From Asaia bogorensis (GTDB lineage: Bacteria; Pseudomonadota; Alphaproteobacteria; Acetobacterales; Acetobacteraceae), in contig CAMCEP010000078.1 in the NCBI GenBank assembly GCA_945873675.1, positions 1-10,580 on the forward strand: 10,580 nucleotides of DNA, read 5' to 3'. Made by a program: the position numbers and the translations under genes. The notes under the pieces are model-generated. The model was not told the origin of the DNA. It was given only the letters and a program-made list of their open reading frames with translations, and ran no database searches. Positions 7,681-10,580 of the stretch are shown in pieces. The first letter of the stretch is position 1; each line of letters opens with the position of its first letter.

Positions 7681-7719
7681 AACCTTTAGGTTTTAATGCG
7701 GATATTGAAATTAAAGGTT
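7681..7719. repeat. 8-bp inverted repeat AACCTTTA / TAAAGGTT
   Basis: AACCTTTA (7681-7688) and TAAAGGTT (7712-7719) are exact reverse complements separated by 23 bases. The left arm can instead fold locally, AACC (7681-7684) with GGTT (7689-7692). The repeat lies just downstream of the TATAAT hexamer, so in the transcript it would be near the 5' end. It is AT-rich and would be a weak hairpin. It could equally be a protein-binding site. Confidence 0.35.
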
Positions 7720-7943
7720 CTTGAATCTTGAGCGCCCAAGCGTGAAGAAATCTATTGTGCCGTTTGGAACAAATAATGTGTCTATCAGAAAGGATATTCA
7801 CTGCCAGAAAGAGATTTTAGCCATTCCGAAAGCTCTTTGGCGTATCACCGAGCATTACCTGGAGCGTTTTAGGCAATGGCTTGTGTGAACTTTTTGGGGT
7901 TGGGGCCGTCTTAGGGTTTGGCGGTTGAGAAGAAGATGTTGCG

Positions 7944-9536
7944 ATGAGCGGTGGTGTCAATCTAAATCTAGGTCCAGGCAATGATACTTGGCCGGGGGCT
8001 GGCGACGACCCTTCTGCAAACTATGGCAACGACTCCGTTTTCGGCAATGCCGGCAATGACTTTATTGATGGCGACTATGGCGAGGACACGCTGGATGGCG
8101 GCACAGGTAATGATACCATCATCCCCGGCGTCGACGGTATTAGGGATTTAGTTTATGGCGGTGCTGGTAACGATTTTATTGATGCCTCGGTCAACGGGGA
8201 CGTTACTATTTATGGTAACGAAGACGACGATGATTTTACTTTGTCCTATTACGGTAACCCTGGTGGCCTGTGGGTAGATGGCGGTTCAGGGAATGATACA
8301 GTATTCATCACCAGCGGCGCGTTCAATCATACGGTGCTGGGTGATGCGGGTGACGATCAACTTACCAGCGGCGACGGCGATGACACGCTGAATGGCGGCG
8401 CGGGTAACGATGAACTTGACGGCGGCGCCGGCAATGACACGCTGGATGGCGGCGCGGGTGACGATCTCCTGTATGGCGGTGAAGGCAATGACTTCGCAAG
8501 TTATCAGGATGCGGCTGGCGGTGTTGATGCCAATCTTACAAGCGGCAACGTTATTGGCGGGGCCGGTACCGATGGGCTTACCAGCATCGAAGGACTTATC
8601 GGGTCAAACTACGACGATACGCTGACCGGCAACGCGGATGCGAATACCCTGTATGGCGGCGCTGGCGCTGATATCCTTTCCGGTGGTGGTGGTACTGTCG
8701 ACGGTGATTATCTGGATTTCGGCGCCGGGGGTGACAGCTACACCTATTTGGTGGCCTATGACTTCGGCAATCAGACGCTGATTGGTGGCGGTGGCAGTGA
8801 TACACTGACGCTGGGCGTAGGTTGGAACGTAAAAGCGCCTGATACAGGTAATGACTGGATCAATTTCGAGCGCGAAGATGGCACCATCATCTACACCCAG
8901 GGCTGGGAAAACGTTGTCTGCTTTGCCGAAGGCACGCGGATCGTGACACCCAATGGCGAAGATGCGGTGGAAAACCTCCGCGCCGGGGACATGGTGCTCG
9001 CCATGCGCGATGGTCAGGCAGGGTTTGAAGCGCTCCGTTGGGTGGGCTTCATGGATGTCGCCGTGCCGCGCAATGCGGCCATGGCAGCAAAGACCGCGCC
9101 CATTCTGATCAAGGCCGGCGCCATCGCCCCCGGCATGCCGGCGCGGGACCTGCGGGTCAGCCCGGATCACGCGATGGAAGTGGATGGGCATCTGATCCCG
9201 GCGAAGCACCTTGTGAATGGCAGCAGCATCATCCAGGAAGTCTGGTGCAAGTGCGTGCGCTACTTCCACCTTGAACTGGAAGCGCATGGCTTGCTGCTGT
9301 CTGAAGGCACATGGTCTGAAAGCTATTTGGATGATGGCAATCGCGACGCCTTCAACAACACAGCAATGACCGGGCTGTTCCTGGATTTCGAAGCTGGTCG
9401 CTCAAAGGGTCAATACGACGATCAAGCCTGCCTGCCGGTACTGCGCCAGGGCCTTAAGCTTGATGAGATCCATGGGCGGCTCGCGCTGCGCGCCGCTGAA
9501 TTGGCGCAGCCCGCAAAAGGGCGGCGCTGGGGCTGA
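7944..9536 (+). CDS. RTX calcium-binding protein with Hint_2 (hedgehog/intein) autoprocessing module
   Basis: Protein of 530 residues in two halves. Residues about 10-290 carry RTX nonapeptides of the GGxGxDxLx type. The cleanest block is 132-187, with GGAGNDELD, GGAGNDTLD and GGAGDDLLY in tandem (151-177) and further copies at 28-59, 71-80, 112-120 and 224-250. These bind Ca2+ outside the cell and usually mark type I secretion substrates; there is no N-terminal signal peptide. Residues 326 to about 470 are a Hint_2 domain: C326 in VVCFAEGTRI is the predicted nucleophile, then AVENLRAGDMVLA, LRVSPDHAMEVDG with H409, IPAKHLVNGSSI, YFHLELEAHGLLLSEG and ESYLDDGNR. Hint modules rearrange the peptide bond before the cysteine, so cleavage between V325 and C326 is the inferred outcome. 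The C-terminus is basic rather than a typical type I signal. No secretion genes are in the window. The 5' half has lower GC codon choice than its neighbours. The ATG at 7944 follows a weak GAGAAG. Confidence 0.88.
   Translation: MSGGVNLNLGPGNDTWPGAGDDPSANYGNDSVFGNAGNDFIDGDYGEDTLDGGTGNDTIIPGVDGIRDLVYGGAGNDFIDASVNGDVTIYGNEDDDDFTLSYYGNPGGLWVDGGSGNDTVFITSGAFNHTVLGDAGDDQLTSGDGDDTLNGGAGNDELDGGAGNDTLDGGAGDDLLYGGEGNDFASYQDAAGGVDANLTSGNVIGGAGTDGLTSIEGLIGSNYDDTLTGNADANTLYGGAGADILSGGGGTVDGDYLDFGAGGDSYTYLVAYDFGNQTLIGGGGSDTLTLGVGWNVKAPDTGNDWINFEREDGTIIYTQGWENVVCFAEGTRIVTPNGEDAVENLRAGDMVLAMRDGQAGFEALRWVGFMDVAVPRNAAMAAKTAPILIKAGAIAPGMPARDLRVSPDHAMEVDGHLIPAKHLVNGSSIIQEVWCKCVRYFHLELEAHGLLLSEGTWSESYLDDGNRDAFNNTAMTGLFLDFEAGRSKGQYDDQACLPVLRQGLKLDEIHGRLALRAAELAQPAKGRRWG
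8367..8501 (+). repeat. Tandem 27-bp RTX-encoding repeats
   Basis: About five in-frame 27-base units, with unit boundaries at 8367, 8394, 8421, 8448 and 8475, each encode one nonapeptide; the three central ones start GGCGGCGC and continue with a GAYGAY-type Asn/Asp pair. Units differ mainly at third positions, so the repeat is maintained at the protein level but is similar enough for slippage or unequal recombination to change copy number. Confidence 0.75.
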
Positions 9537-9544
9537 TAGATGGT

Positions 9545-9570
9545 CCGGGAAGCTTTGCTCAGCTTCCCGG
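9545..9570. terminator. Strong hairpin after the RTX/Hint gene, possible terminator without T-run
   Basis: CCGGGAAGCT (9545-9554) and AGCTTCCCGG (9561-9570) form a perfect 10-bp stem with a six-base loop, starting nine bases after the RTX/Hint stop. A T-run is absent on both sides; on the plus strand eight C follow. Position and stability fit a 3'-end structure, but not a classical intrinsic terminator. Its right arm can also pair with a downstream segment (9585-9592). Confidence 0.5.
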
Positions 9571-9605
9571 CCCCCCCCACCCAGCGGGAAGCCATGGCGG
9601 GTGGG
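9562..9605. promoter_or_regulatory. Alternative hairpins upstream of ruvC
   Basis: GCTTCCCG (9562-9569) is the exact reverse complement of CGGGAAGC (9585-9592), a fold that excludes the 9545-9570 hairpin. CCCACCC (9576-9582) also pairs exactly with GGGTGGG (9599-9605); this stem is compatible with the first hairpin but clashes with the second. Three perfect stems in 61 bases thus allow two exclusive states. This could be attenuator-like control or merely accumulated terminator structure. Confidence 0.35.
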
Positions 9606-9608
9606 ATC

Positions 9609-9617
9609 TGCTAGTCT
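9609..9617 (+). promoter_or_regulatory. Candidate extended -10 of ruvC, leaderless geometry
   Basis: TGC followed by TAGTCT (9612-9617) fits the TGnTAnnnT extended -10 form. The A of the ruvC ATG (9624) is seven positions after the hexamer's last base, exactly where transcription would start, so the message could be leaderless. GAGG (9618-9621) is only two bases before the ATG, too close for a normal ribosome site. There is no convincing -35. Confidence 0.35.
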
Positions 9618-9623
9618 GAGGTC

Positions 9624-10142
9624 ATGTCTGCGCGCACGATTCGCATCCTCGGGCTTGATCCCGGCCTTCAGCATACCGGCTGGGGGCTGATTGAATCCGA
9701 TGGCTATCGGCTGCGCTTTGTGGCCGAAGGCGTTGTCTCTACCTCCGCCCGCGATGCACTCGGCGATCGGCTGCTGATCCTGCATCAGGGCCTGGCAGAA
9801 ACCTTCGCCAATTTCCAACCGGATGAAGCGGCCGTCGAAAACACCTATGTCGCACGCAACCCGGACAGCGCGTTGAAACTCGGCCAGGCGCGCGGCGTGG
9901 TCATGCTGGCGCCGCGCCTGGCCGGCCTGCCAGTCGCGGAATATGGCGCCATGGAAGTGAAGCGCGCCGTGGTCGGCAATGGCCACGCCGCCAAGGAACA
10001 AGTGCAAGCCATGGTGCGCCATTTGCTGCCCGGCGTTGCCTTCCGCCGCGCTGATGCCGCAGATGCTCTCGCCATCGCCATCTGCCACGCGCATCACCGG
10101 CACACCAAGAAAATGCTTGCAAAAGGTTATGCGACCGCATGA
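9624..10142 (+). CDS. ruvC: Holliday junction resolvase RuvC
   Basis: Endonuclease of 172 residues (normal length) that cleaves Holliday junctions symmetrically together with RuvAB in recombinational repair. The RNase H-like fold opens with RILGLDPGLQHTGWG. All four metal-binding acids are present: D12, E72 (in AVENTYVARNP), D144 and D147 (in RADAADALAIAICHAH). The N-terminus fits the usual start just before the first strand. Its stop overlaps the ruvA start as ATGA (10139-10142), so the two are co-translated, the standard ruvC-ruvA arrangement; ruvB would be expected beyond the window. Confidence 0.96.
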   Translation: MSARTIRILGLDPGLQHTGWGLIESDGYRLRFVAEGVVSTSARDALGDRLLILHQGLAETFANFQPDEAAVENTYVARNPDSALKLGQARGVVMLAPRLAGLPVAEYGAMEVKRAVVGNGHAAKEQVQAMVRHLLPGVAFRRADAADALAIAICHAHHRHTKKMLAKGYATA

Positions 10143-10580
10143 TCGGCAAACTCACCGGTCGGCTGGACAGCACCCATGAAAGCGGCTGCATCCTGGATGT
10201 GAACGGCGTTGGCTACCTGCTTTCCTGCTCCCGCAAAACGCTCGATGCCCTCTCGGCCCGCGAAGGGCCGCAGCGCGTGCTGGTCGAAACCCACCTCAGG
10301 CAAGACGCCATCACCCTATTCGGCTTCGCCGACGCCACAGAACGCGACGCCTTCCTGGCGCTGATCGAAGTTAAAACCGTGGGCCCACAAAAAGCCCTGC
10401 TCGTCCTATCCGGCCTTACCCCCGCCGAACTCGCCCGCGCCATCGCGGCCAAGGAACGCAAGCGCATCGGCGCCGTGAAGGGGCTGGGTGCGGCCACCGC
10501 CAACCGCATCGTGGATGAACCCGCCATGCAAAAATGGGCGGTCGGACGCACCACCCCCAGCGAAGATGGCGAAGGCGCCA
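10139..10580 (+). CDS. ruvA: Holliday junction DNA helicase subunit RuvA, partial and divergent
   Basis: The first 147 residues of the junction-binding subunit that loads RuvB; the C-terminal RuvB-contacting domain lies beyond the right edge. Domain I is well conserved: MIGKLTGRLD, ILDVNGVGYL, ETHLRQDAITLFGF. Position 55 of the acidic pin is Gln instead of the usual Glu, while D56 is kept. In domain II the first helix-hairpin-helix reads KTVGPQKALLVLS instead of the GVGxKxALxxLS form, and the second reads GLGAATANRIVDEP, keeping GxG but lacking the following lysine and the usual ELxxK. The frame is open to the edge with no stop or frameshift. The ATGA overlap with ruvC makes the identity secure; how active the protein is cannot be judged here. 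Confidence 0.87.
   Translation, partial: MIGKLTGRLDSTHESGCILDVNGVGYLLSCSRKTLDALSAREGPQRVLVETHLRQDAITLFGFADATERDAFLALIEVKTVGPQKALLVLSGLTPAELARAIAAKERKRIGAVKGLGAATANRIVDEPAMQKWAVGRTTPSEDGEGA

Larger units (their letters stand above)
7578..7943. other. AT-rich intergenic leader before the RTX/Hint gene
   Basis: No recognised gene lies in these 366 bases. By hand count 7641-7820 has 65 G+C in 180 bases (36%), against clearly above 60% in the flanking genes. It holds a G-rich run (GGGGGAGGGGG, 7628-7638), a consensus TATAAT (7665-7670), inverted repeats between 7668 and 7719, and a G-run cluster (7896-7924) close to the next start. An open frame of 48 codons from GTG 7742 to TGA 7888 exists, and could begin at TTG 7721. 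It encodes a basic peptide with IPKALWRITEHYLERFRQWL near its end. It has no ribosome site I can see and I do not recognise it, so I do not call it a gene. Confidence 0.6.

Noticed and set aside
7679..7696. Two TTAA boxes resembling a CtrA binding site
   Set aside because: The spacing is 10 bases (7683-7692) instead of the seven in the CtrA consensus.
8367..8501. Regular short repeats that could be taken for a CRISPR array
   Set aside because: Units are 27 bases, contiguous, in frame, and encode RTX nonapeptides; there are no spacers.
8604..9287. Minus-strand open frame of 227 codons under the Hint domain
   Set aside because: Antisense to the RTX/Hint_2 frame, which carries recognisable motifs across the same bases; no ribosome site or motif in the minus frame.

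Overview
The window looks like the chromosome of a GC-rich alphaproteobacterium. The best guess is the Acetobacteraceae/Rhodospirillales side of the class. This rests on four things: a UPF0262 protein, a DUF983 protein, an RTX protein carrying a Hint_2 (hedgehog/intein) module, and the high-GC codon usage of nearly all genes. The assignment is inferred from gene families, not from a phylogenetic marker.

Layout. Positions 2-1969 (minus) hold almost all of parE, the ATPase/Toprim subunit of topoisomerase IV, whose last few codons lie beyond the left edge. A 126-bp divergent intergenic region follows. A tightly packed plus-strand set of three genes then runs from 2096 to 5920: a TPR protein with a GT41 (SPINDLY/O-GlcNAc-transferase-like) catalytic half, an RmlC-type sugar epimerase, and an extended SDR of the sugar-nucleotide reductase/epimerase kind. 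These overlap by 4 and 8 bp and look like one protein-glycosylation or surface-glycan cassette, with two donor-sugar enzymes beside a glycosyltransferase that resembles flagellin-modifying TPR/GT41 enzymes. Converging on it is a minus-strand pair, DUF983 then UPF0262 (6805 down to 5908), overlapping each other by 8 bp. An Asp/Glu/hydantoin-racemase family gene (6924-7577) reads away from that pair.

An AT-rich, essentially non-coding stretch (7578-7943; about 36% GC by hand count over 7641-7820) precedes a 530-residue RTX/Hint_2 protein (7944-9536). This gene and its leader differ most from their surroundings and are the best candidate for an acquired or fast-evolving unit. A short region with competing hairpins (9537-9623) follows, then ruvC and the first two-thirds of ruvA, overlapping by ATGA, which is the usual Holliday-junction operon start.

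Most of the window is ordinary housekeeping. The parts worth a second look are the RTX/Hint_2 protein and its AT-rich leader, the glycosylation cassette, the mutually exclusive hairpins before ruvC, and an unusually divergent RuvA that has lost one residue of the acidic pin and the normal helix-hairpin-helix signatures.
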